Assembly (NCBI RefSeq): GCF_013213835.1
Contig: NZ_JABSSU010000005.1
Span: 331,294-395,293, forward strand
Direction of reading: 5' to 3'
Length of the DNA: 64,000 nucleotides
Source of the DNA: Winogradskyella sp.
GTDB taxonomy: Bacteria; Bacteroidota; Bacteroidia; Flavobacteriales; Flavobacteriaceae
Part shown: positions 27,603-35,061 of the stretch, in pieces
Layout: each line of letters starts with the position of its first letter
Position numbering within the stretch: the first letter of the stretch is position 1
Made by a program: the position numbers and the translations under genes
The notes under the pieces: generated by a model
What the model was told of the DNA's origin: nothing
Seen by the model: the letters and a program-made list of their open reading frames with translations, nothing else
Database searches by the model: none

Positions 27603-27622
27603 AGAAGTGAAAATATAAGTCT
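27603..27622 (+). repeat. 20-bp near-repeat, copy 1 (transporter leader)
   Basis: AGAAGTGAAAATATAA followed by GTCT. A copy with one mismatch lies at 28953-28972 before susC. The two flank the LacI gene. Here it falls between the likely transporter promoter and its start codon, antisense to that gene. Confidence 0.45.
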
Positions 27623-27635
27623 TGATTTATCTTTA

Positions 27636-27664
27636 CAAAGATAGACAATATTTTAAAATGGCAA
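27636..27664 (-). promoter_or_regulatory. Promoter of the transporter-pgmB-GH65 operon
   Basis: On the minus strand, TATCTTTG (27643-27636) fits the Bacteroidota -7 consensus TAnnTTTG and TTG (27664-27662) the -33 box, with an 18-nt spacer. Transcription would start near 27629, giving a leader of about 85 nt. It lies between the LacI gene's stop and the operon. Confidence 0.55.
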
Positions 27665-27674
27665 TGTTAAATGT

Positions 27675-28721
27675 CTAATTGGTTGATTCGCGTTCGACTA
27701 AATCTGTAGCAATTATTACAGTTTGAAACTCTTCTTCTTCGACATCATATTCGCGCTCTAACTTATCGATTAATAAGTCTGCAGCACGTTCACCCATATG
27801 CTGTGCATGTTGACTTACAGTGGTTAAACTAGGTGTTGCATGCTTCGACAACACACCATCTGTAAAACCAATAACCTGCACATCATTAGGAATGTCTAAA
27901 CCGAGTTTTCTCGCTACCTTCATAGCAGATAATGCGTAAAGCTCATTTACTGCAAATACGCCATCAATTTCCTTATTTGATTTAAACAATTGCTCAATTT
28001 CAGCTTCTAAAGCATCTAGGTGTTCCTCAGAATCTAACTGATCATCTATTTTTAACATTAAACTAGATTGCGGCATTATTTTATGATCTTCAAGTGCTTC
28101 AATATAACCTTGAGTTCTTAGTTTACCAACACTCACATAGTCTTTAGTAGTGATTAAAGCTATGGATTTACAATTATTTTGAATGAGTTTTTCAACAGCT
28201 TTTTTTGCACCATTAAAATCGTCAACAATTACCTTGTCACACTTAATATCTGACACAACTCTATCAAACATAACTATCGGCATACCTTGACTCATCGTTT
28301 CATTAAAATGGTGATAATCTTGCATCTGCTGAGTTTCTTTTGAAATAGATAGTATAAAACCATCTATACTTCCATTCGCAAGCATTTCCATATTTATCAC
28401 TTCCTTTGAAAAGGACTCATTTGACAAACCAATAATCACATTATAACCGCGCTTATTTGCCACCAATTCAACTCCTCTAATTACCTTAGAGAAAAAGTGA
28501 TGTACAATTTCAGGAATAATAATACCTATGGTATTGGTCTTTCTATTTTTTAGGCTTAATGCAATGTTATTTGGCCTGTAGTTATACAGTTTTGCAAAAG
28601 CCTGTACTTTTTGCTTTGTATCTTCACTAATCTCAACACTATTTCTCAGTGCTTTTGATACTGTAGAAATTGATACATCTAATTCTTTCGCAATCTGTTT
28701 AAGGGTAATTTTTCTCTTCAT
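27675..28721 (-). CDS. LacI-family transcriptional regulator of the alpha-glucan locus
   Basis: The 348-residue regulator has a classic N-terminal LacI helix-turn-helix (TLKQIAKELDVSISTVSKAL, 6-25), a hinge helix region (RPNNIALSLK) and a periplasmic-binding-protein-like sugar domain (TIGIIIPEIVHHFFSKV; DGVFAVNELYALSAMKVA). It sits between the two arms of the locus, directly beside susC, whose upstream region carries a perfect LacI-type palindrome (28877-28894). The likely effector is maltose or a related alpha-glucoside, by context. Whether it represses or activates cannot be told. Confidence 0.92.
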   Translation of the reverse strand: MKRKITLKQIAKELDVSISTVSKALRNSVEISEDTKQKVQAFAKLYNYRPNNIALSLKNRKTNTIGIIIPEIVHHFFSKVIRGVELVANKRGYNVIIGLSNESFSKEVINMEMLANGSIDGFILSISKETQQMQDYHHFNETMSQGMPIVMFDRVVSDIKCDKVIVDDFNGAKKAVEKLIQNNCKSIALITTKDYVSVGKLRTQGYIEALEDHKIMPQSSLMLKIDDQLDSEEHLDALEAEIEQLFKSNKEIDGVFAVNELYALSAMKVARKLGLDIPNDVQVIGFTDGVLSKHATPSLTTVSQHAQHMGERAADLLIDKLEREYDVEEEEFQTVIIATDLVERESTN

Positions 28722-28876
28722 TATTACTTAACATAAGGAACCTAAAAAGCGAATATAAACGAAAAAATAATTTTCACTGAATTATTGACCACGTAATTTT
28801 AACATGCTATAATTGACAAATACTTATTTTTTAAGTAAATTTCTATCCCACTCCTTAATATGAGGAAAGTTTTTAA

Positions 28877-28894
28877 CACGAAAACGTTTTCGTG
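28877..28894. promoter_or_regulatory. Perfect 18-bp palindrome, probable LacI-family operator
   Basis: CACGAAAACGTTTTCGTG is a perfect dyad with the central CG step and AAACGTTT core typical of LacI/GalR operators. It lies 110 bp upstream of the susC start codon and 156 bp from the divergent regulator gene, so one site could serve both. Confidence 0.75.
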
Positions 28895-28952
28895 ATATAT
28901 ATCATGTTCTGTAACATTCAAAACACATTAATTTTACATAGATTTAACCCGA

Positions 28953-28972
28953 AGAAGTGAAAATATAAATCT
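28953..28972 (+). repeat. 20-bp near-repeat, copy 2 (susC leader)
   Basis: This is AGAAGTGAAAATATAA followed by ATCT, matching 27603-27622 in 19 of 20 positions. It ends 32 bp before the susC start codon, in sense orientation. A shared control site or a chance AT-rich match are both possible. Confidence 0.45.
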
Positions 28973-29004
28973 AATTAACTAAGCAAATAACTTAAATTCA
29001 TTCT

Positions 29005-32000
29005 ATGAAAACATTATTGAATGCTTTATTATTCTGTTTATTATTAGTACCCACAACACTGATGGCTCAATCAACCGTCACAGGTACTGTAACAGATAAA
29101 GCCGATGCTATGCCTTTACCAGGAGTAAATATCCTGATTAAGGGAACAACTAGAGGAGCATCTACCGATTTTGATGGTAAGTACTCTATTGAAGTTAATC
29201 AAGGTGAGACCATAGTAGTATCTTACGTAGGTTACAAAACACAAGAGATTGTTTTTGACGGACAATCTACTGTAGATGTATCCTTAGAGGAAGATGCCGC
29301 TCAATTAGACGAAGTTGTCTTAATTGGTTATGGTGCCACTACAAAAAAGGATGCTACAGGATCTGTTGATGTTGTATCGTCCAAAGACTTTAACCAAGGA
29401 GCAATTGTAAGTACAGACCAATTACTTAATGGTAAAGCTGCTGGTGTAAGAATAACCAATGCTGGTGGTTCTCCGGATGCTACACCAAACATTAGAATTC
29501 GTGGTGGTTCATCACTTAATGCTCAAAACAATCCATTAATTGTAATTGATGGTGTACCAATTGGTAATGACAATCCAGCTGGTGTTAGCAATCCACTAAC
29601 ACTTGTTAACCCAAATGATATCGAGAGTTTCTCAATCCTAAAAGATGCATCTGCGACTGCGATTTATGGTTCTAGAGCATCAAATGGTGTAATTATCATT
29701 ACAACCAAAAAAGGTACTTCTGGGAAGCCGAGATATAACTTTTCTACAGATTACTCTTTCACAACTCTTGGTGATGGTATTGACGTAATGAACGGTGAAG
29801 AATTCACACGTTTCATTCAAGAATATCATCCAGACAGAGTTGGGCAATTAGGGGTTGCTCAAGGTTCAGTAGCTACTTCTGAAAATGTAATTCAGACATT
29901 AAATGGTCAAAATATTTACAATACAAATTGGAGAGATGCAATTACAAGAACTGCTAATACTTTCAATATGAACTTTAGCGCAAGAGCAAGTTTATTTGAT
30001 AAGATACCTTTTAGAGGATCAGTTGGTTACACATTTGCTGAAGGTGTTGTTAAAAATGATGATTACGAAAGATTGACTATGTCAACCAAGTTAACACCTA
30101 AATTACTTAACGATAAACTTAAGATAGATATTAATGCTAAGAGTATTTTTGCATTTAAAAATGCTGTTGATGCAGGTGGTGCAATTAGAGAAGCGTTGAC
30201 TTTTGACCCTACTAAACCAGTTTTTGACAATTCAGATAGTAATATTTTTGATGGTTACTACTTAACACTAAATCCTCCTGGAAACTTTGGTATTTTTCAA
30301 GCGAATCCTCTAGCACGGTTAGAGCAGAGAGAACGTCCTGAAAATGTATACAGATTTTTAGGTAACATTGAGTTTGATTACGAAATTTTATCGGAACTTA
30401 GAGCTGTAGTGAATTTTGGTATTGATGCTTCAGGATCTAGGATTGAAGAGCGTTTTGCTAACAATTCTTTCGAAACTTACCGATTAGACAATAACAGTGG
30501 TAATGGAATATTCAATCCAGGAATTAACTTTAGAGAATTCCAACACATTACCAATACTACGTTTGATGCATTCTTACAATACAGAAAAGAATTAACTGAT
30601 AAGTTTGTTGATAGCTATGACGTACAAGTTGGTCATTCATACCAAAACTTTAAGAATGACGGACATCAAGACCGTTTCCAATACAACCCAACTACTGGTC
30701 GTAGGGAAGCTATTTTTAATCCAGATAACCCAAATTTCAGATATTATAATGTATTAAATCTTCAATCGTACTTTGCAAGAGCAAATATTAGCGTATTAGA
30801 TAGATTCTTATTAACAGCCTCAGTTAGAGCTGATGCCTCTTCTCTATTTACAGAGGATAACCGTTGGGGTTATTTCCCAGCAGCTGCCTTAGCATGGCAA
30901 ATAGACGAAGAGTCTTTCTTAGAAAATTCTGATTTTGTGAGTGCATTAAAATTAAGATTAAGTTGGGGTGAAACAGGTCAGCAAGACATTACAGGTGTAG
31001 TAGGTTTCTATCCCTCTATACCTTTATTCTTAGCAGGTGATGCAAACAGTAGATATTTACCAAACTCATCACTATATTCTGCTGAACCATTTAATCCAAA
31101 TTTAACATGGGAAAAAACAACAACTTACAACGTAGGTCTAGATTTTGCATTCTTCAGTAATGGTCTATTATCCGGTTCCTTTGATGTTTATAAAAGAAAT
31201 ACAAGAGATTTATTAGCACAAGCACCAGTTCCTCCAGGACAAGCACTTACAAATGCTTTTATCGATAATATTGGAGAAACTGAGAGTGAAGGTTTTGAAT
31301 TAAACTTAAACTTACAACCTGTAAATAATGATAATTTAAGAATTAACATAGGTGGTAACTTATCATATAACAATACAGAGGTGACCAACCTTAACGGTTT
31401 AAATGATATTAACGCTGGTGGTACACTTAGAGGTACTGGTGCAGATTTACTGCGTCATGCTGTTGGACAACAAGCAGGTAGTGCATACGTATTTAAACAA
31501 GTTTATGATGAGAATGGTGACCCAATTCAGAATGCTTTTGTAGACTTAAACGGTGACAATCAAATTACAGACGAAGATCGTTATTATGCTCAAATAGCTC
31601 CTAACTGGACATATGGATTTAACTTTAATGTAAATTATAAGAACTGGGATCTAAGTTCAAGCTTTAGAGGTCAGATTGGTGGAAATGTATACAACTTCTC
31701 TCAATTAGAGTATGGTTGGACTGATAGTGCAGCATTCTCAAGTCAAAACAACTTAACAAATGTTTTAAACTTCTACGATGGTTCTGCAAACGACGCTATC
31801 TCTAATGTAAATGGTAACATTCAATTTTCAGATTACTATCTAGAGGATGCTACTTTCCTAAGATGTGATAACATTGCTCTTGGATACAGATTCTCAGATT
31901 TAATAAAAGACGGATCTATGAGGTTATATGCTGCGGTAACAAACCCGTTTATTATAACTGATTATACTGGAGAAGACCCAGAGAATTTTGGTGGTATTGA

Positions 32001-32058
32001 TAGAAATTTTTACCCTAGACCAACAGTATATACTTTTGGTGTAAATATTGATTTTTAA
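29005..32058 (+). CDS. susC: SusC-like TonB-dependent outer-membrane transporter
   Basis: The 1017-residue product has a signal peptide (MKTLLNALLFCLLLVPTTLMA), a CarboxypepD-regulatory-like domain (TVTGTVTDKADAMPLPGVNI, 24-100), a TonB-box-like DEVVLIGYG, a plug domain with VRIRGGSSLNAQNNPLIVID and ATAIYGSRASNGVIIITTKK, and a 22-strand barrel ending in aromatic FGVNIDF. With SusD, 11 bp downstream, it forms the binding-and-import complex for maltooligosaccharides. It is the first gene of the plus-strand arm and has the LacI-type palindrome upstream. Confidence 0.96.
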   Translation: MKTLLNALLFCLLLVPTTLMAQSTVTGTVTDKADAMPLPGVNILIKGTTRGASTDFDGKYSIEVNQGETIVVSYVGYKTQEIVFDGQSTVDVSLEEDAAQLDEVVLIGYGATTKKDATGSVDVVSSKDFNQGAIVSTDQLLNGKAAGVRITNAGGSPDATPNIRIRGGSSLNAQNNPLIVIDGVPIGNDNPAGVSNPLTLVNPNDIESFSILKDASATAIYGSRASNGVIIITTKKGTSGKPRYNFSTDYSFTTLGDGIDVMNGEEFTRFIQEYHPDRVGQLGVAQGSVATSENVIQTLNGQNIYNTNWRDAITRTANTFNMNFSARASLFDKIPFRGSVGYTFAEGVVKNDDYERLTMSTKLTPKLLNDKLKIDINAKSIFAFKNAVDAGGAIREALTFDPTKPVFDNSDSNIFDGYYLTLNPPGNFGIFQANPLARLEQRERPENVYRFLGNIEFDYEILSELRAVVNFGIDASGSRIEERFANNSFETYRLDNNSGNGIFNPGINFREFQHITNTTFDAFLQYRKELTDKFVDSYDVQVGHSYQNFKNDGHQDRFQYNPTTGRREAIFNPDNPNFRYYNVLNLQSYFARANISVLDRFLLTASVRADASSLFTEDNRWGYFPAAALAWQIDEESFLENSDFVSALKLRLSWGETGQQDITGVVGFYPSIPLFLAGDANSRYLPNSSLYSAEPFNPNLTWEKTTTYNVGLDFAFFSNGLLSGSFDVYKRNTRDLLAQAPVPPGQALTNAFIDNIGETESEGFELNLNLQPVNNDNLRINIGGNLSYNNTEVTNLNGLNDINAGGTLRGTGADLLRHAVGQQAGSAYVFKQVYDENGDPIQNAFVDLNGDNQITDEDRYYAQIAPNWTYGFNFNVNYKNWDLSSSFRGQIGGNVYNFSQLEYGWTDSAAFSSQNNLTNVLNFYDGSANDAISNVNGNIQFSDYYLEDATFLRCDNIALGYRFSDLIKDGSMRLYAAVTNPFIITDYTGEDPENFGGIDRNFYPRPTVYTFGVNIDF

Positions 32059-32069
32059 AAAAAAGAATT

Positions 32070-33626
32070 ATGAAAAAAAGAATTTTAATTTTAATTAGTG
32101 TAGTTTTTCTAGGGATTACATCATCTTGTACAGATGATTTAAACACTGAACCTATAGTAGAACTTACATTAGAAGAATTATTAGCTGAGGATCCTAATGC
32201 TGTGGAAGGATTAGTATCTAGATTGTATGCATCGTATGCTTTATCTGGACCAAGTGGGCCAGGTAGCTCGGACATTGTAAGTCCTGATGCTGGTGAAGGA
32301 GCTTTTTTAAGAGCGATCATTAACTTGCAAGATTTTACTGCAGATGGAATGAAGAATAGATGGGGTGATGATGGTTTAGATCAGTTAACCACTACATCTA
32401 TGTGGGATAGAAACAATAAGTTCTTTAGATTATTTTATGATAGAGCTTATTACACAATTCCACAGTGTAATAACTTCTTAAATGTATTGCAAATTGACGA
32501 TTTCCCAGATGAAGAAAATATTGTAGCAGAAACACGTTTCTTAAGAGCACTTGCTTACTATAATATTATAGACGTATTTGGAAAAGGAGTTTTAGCAACT
32601 GAAGGAAACCTAGGTCAGTCTGAACCATTACCTGAAGCGACTAGACAAGAACTTTTTGATTACGTTGAGTCAGAGTTATTGGCTATTGAACCAGTAATTA
32701 GAGAAACGTCTAGTTATGGTAGAGCTAACAGATATGTAGTTGATATGCTTTTAGCTAAATTATATATGAATGCAGAAATTTACACAGGTTCTGCTAGATG
32801 GGATGATGCTGCGACTTATGTAAATAAAGTAATTAACGAAGGTGGTTATTCATTAGAGCCTAATTTTGTTAAAAATTTCTCTGCTGACAACAACACGTCT
32901 TCTGAGATTATTTTCCCTTTATTAGCTGAGTCTGTGACTAGTCAAAGCTACGGTAACACTACATATATAGTAAATGGTAGTTTAAGTGTTAACACAATGC
33001 CAATAGCGCAATTTGGCGCAACAGGTGGTTGGACAGGTCACAGAGCATCTAAAGGTTGGTACGGTCTATTTGGTGATAGTGCTGCTGCCTTAGAAAATTC
33101 AACTGATGTAAGAGCAAGTTTGTTCTGGACTCAAGGTCATAACTTTGAAATGAATGACTATAGAGAATGGACTGATGGTTTCCCATCGATTAAATTTAGA
33201 AATACTTTCTCTGATGGTTCTGGTAATGCTGTAGAGTTTTCTGCAACGGACTTCCCGTTCTATAGACTAGCAGATGCTTACTTAATGTATGCTGAATTAG
33301 CAATTAGAGGAGCTGCTAACACATCAATGGCCGATGCACTTAGCCTTGTTAATCAAGTGAGAACAAGATCTAGTGCCGCTGCTATATCAATGACAGACCT
33401 TACTTTAGACTTCATCATTGATGAAAGAGGAAGAGAATTAAATCTTGAAGGTCATAGACGTACAGACTTAATCCGTCATGGTAAATTTACAGGTGGAAGT
33501 TACATCTGGCCTTGGAAAGGTGGTACTGCTGCTGGTGCATCAATACCAGATCACTATAGAGTATTCCCTATTCCAGCAACTGCAATACAGGCAAACCCTA
33601 ACTTAACTCAAAATACAGGATTCTAA
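32070..33626 (+). CDS. susD: SusD-like glycan-binding lipoprotein (RagB/SusD family)
   Basis: The 518-residue lipoprotein (VFLGITSSC, Cys17) has the SusD tetratricopeptide core (ETRFLRALAYYNIIDVFG near 155) and the RagB/SusD C-terminal block with FPFYRLADAYLMYAELAIRGA and the late FIIDERGRELNLEGHRRTDLIRHG. It is the lid of the SusC barrel and binds the incoming glucan at the cell surface. It follows susC by 11 bp and precedes the SusE/F-like gene by 16 bp, so the three are one operon. Confidence 0.96.
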   Translation: MKKRILILISVVFLGITSSCTDDLNTEPIVELTLEELLAEDPNAVEGLVSRLYASYALSGPSGPGSSDIVSPDAGEGAFLRAIINLQDFTADGMKNRWGDDGLDQLTTTSMWDRNNKFFRLFYDRAYYTIPQCNNFLNVLQIDDFPDEENIVAETRFLRALAYYNIIDVFGKGVLATEGNLGQSEPLPEATRQELFDYVESELLAIEPVIRETSSYGRANRYVVDMLLAKLYMNAEIYTGSARWDDAATYVNKVINEGGYSLEPNFVKNFSADNNTSSEIIFPLLAESVTSQSYGNTTYIVNGSLSVNTMPIAQFGATGGWTGHRASKGWYGLFGDSAAALENSTDVRASLFWTQGHNFEMNDYREWTDGFPSIKFRNTFSDGSGNAVEFSATDFPFYRLADAYLMYAELAIRGAANTSMADALSLVNQVRTRSSAAAISMTDLTLDFIIDERGRELNLEGHRRTDLIRHGKFTGGSYIWPWKGGTAAGASIPDHYRVFPIPATAIQANPNLTQNTGF

Positions 33627-33642
33627 TTATATTAAATAAACA

Positions 33643-34995
33643 ATGATGAAACGATTAAAATTTATATTATTAACTTTTATTGCTGTGATAGGTTTCACGG
33701 CGTGTGAAGAGGACGAATTAGAATTCGTCGCAAGTGAAGCTGAAGAAATTGAGTTTAATACTTCATTTCTAGAAAATTACTTACTTAATCCATCTATATC
33801 AAGTAACCTTGCAGAGCGTTTTACTTGGGATGATGCTAACTTTGATGTGCCAACAAACGTTACTTATTATTTACAAGGGGCAACTTTAGAAGATTTTTCT
33901 GATTATGTTGCTGGTGACAACCTTTATGACTTAGGTAGTAACGTAACTAACCCTGCAGCAAATGAAATTCCTGTAACAGTTGGTCAAATGATCAACCTTG
34001 CTACAGCAGCAGGTTTAGATTATAGCGATGGAAGTAATACTGGTGTATTATACTTTAGATTAATGGCTGTAATTGGAGATAACGGTTTACCTTCTTATTC
34101 ATCAGTACAAGGACTTAACGTTGAGTTACTTGAAACTTCTGGTGGAGGTGGTTCTACTATCATGCCTTCTGAATGGGGTATTGTTGGTTCTGGTTATAAC
34201 GACTGGGGAGGAGCTGGCCTTGACGGTGTGTTCTACACAACTGCAGAGGATAACGTTTTTGTAGCTTATGCTAATCTTATTGATGGTGAAATTAAGTTCA
34301 GAGCTAATAACGACTGGGGAACTAACTTTGGTGGTTCTGGTGGAACTTTAGTTGATGGTGGTGATAACATTGCTGTTACTGCCGGTGCTTACAAAATCAC
34401 TTTAAATTTTAATGATAGTACTTACTTAATAGAGCCATTTACTTGGGGAATAGTTGGTTCTGGATTTAATGATTGGGGTGCTACACCAGATGCAAAATTC
34501 TACTACGATTACACTACTGATACTTTTAAAGTTGGTGTAAAATTAATAGATGGAGAGATTAAATTCCGTTTTAATAACGATTGGGGATTAAACTTTGGTG
34601 ACACAGGTGCTGATGGAACACTAGAAGATGGTGGAGATAACATTGCTGTTACTGCAGGCTTCTATAACATTACTCTAGATTTAAACAATAATGCCTATAC
34701 TATCGAAAGTGGAGACGTTTGGGGAATAGTTGGTTCTGGATACAATGATTGGGGTGCTACACCAGATTTTAGCTTTACACAGGTTAACCCTGATGTTTAT
34801 GTTGCTGAAGTTGTAACACTTCTTGACGGTGAAATTAAGTTTAGAGCAAGTGAAGATTGGGGAACTAACTTCGGTGATACAGGTGCTGATGGCATATTAG
34901 ATGATGGCGGTGACAACATTGCGGTAACTGCAGGTTTATATAGAATAACTATGAATCTTGCTGACAACTCTTATTCATTAAATAAAATTCAATAA
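33643..34995 (+). CDS. SusE/SusF-like starch-binding lipoprotein with three tandem repeats
   Basis: The 450-residue lipoprotein (VIGFTAC, Cys21) has an N-terminal SusE-type domain (about 25-170) and then three near-identical modules of 90-92 residues starting at the codons at 34174, 34444 and 34720. Each starts WGIVGSG(Y/F)NDWG and has LxDGEIKFR, DWGxNFG and GGDNIAVTAG. Trp, Lys/Arg and the acidic loop are placed as in SusE/SusF starch-binding modules. It probably holds starch at the cell surface beside SusCD. SusE has two and SusF three such modules, so the layout is SusF-like. A terminator follows at once. Confidence 0.88.
   Translation: MMKRLKFILLTFIAVIGFTACEEDELEFVASEAEEIEFNTSFLENYLLNPSISSNLAERFTWDDANFDVPTNVTYYLQGATLEDFSDYVAGDNLYDLGSNVTNPAANEIPVTVGQMINLATAAGLDYSDGSNTGVLYFRLMAVIGDNGLPSYSSVQGLNVELLETSGGGGSTIMPSEWGIVGSGYNDWGGAGLDGVFYTTAEDNVFVAYANLIDGEIKFRANNDWGTNFGGSGGTLVDGGDNIAVTAGAYKITLNFNDSTYLIEPFTWGIVGSGFNDWGATPDAKFYYDYTTDTFKVGVKLIDGEIKFRFNNDWGLNFGDTGADGTLEDGGDNIAVTAGFYNITLDLNNNAYTIESGDVWGIVGSGYNDWGATPDFSFTQVNPDVYVAEVVTLLDGEIKFRASEDWGTNFGDTGADGILDDGGDNIAVTAGLYRITMNLADNSYSLNKIQ
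34174..34995 (+). repeat. Three in-frame tandem repeats (270-276 bp) inside the SusE/F-like gene
   Basis: The nucleotide-level copies begin at 34174, 34444 and 34720; the second and third share GGTGCTACACCAGAT and long identical stretches, so their duplication is recent compared with the first. Confidence 0.85.
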
Positions 34996-35014
34996 GAAGA
35001 ATTTATAATTAGTG

Positions 35015-35047
35015 AAAGGCTGGATATTGGTTTGTCCAGCCTTTTTT
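35015..35047 (+). terminator. Hairpin terminator between the SusE/F-like gene and the T9SS amylase
   Basis: AAAGGCTGGA pairs with TCCAGCCTTT, with a 9-nt loop and T-rich tail. Only 14 bp separate it from the next start codon, so the amylase must depend on read-through. Confidence 0.85.
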
Positions 35048-35061
35048 AAAATTCAAAAGCT

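Noticed and set aside
34073..34264. Alternative frame inside the SusE/F-like gene
   Set aside because: Out-of-frame shadow of a repeat-containing gene.
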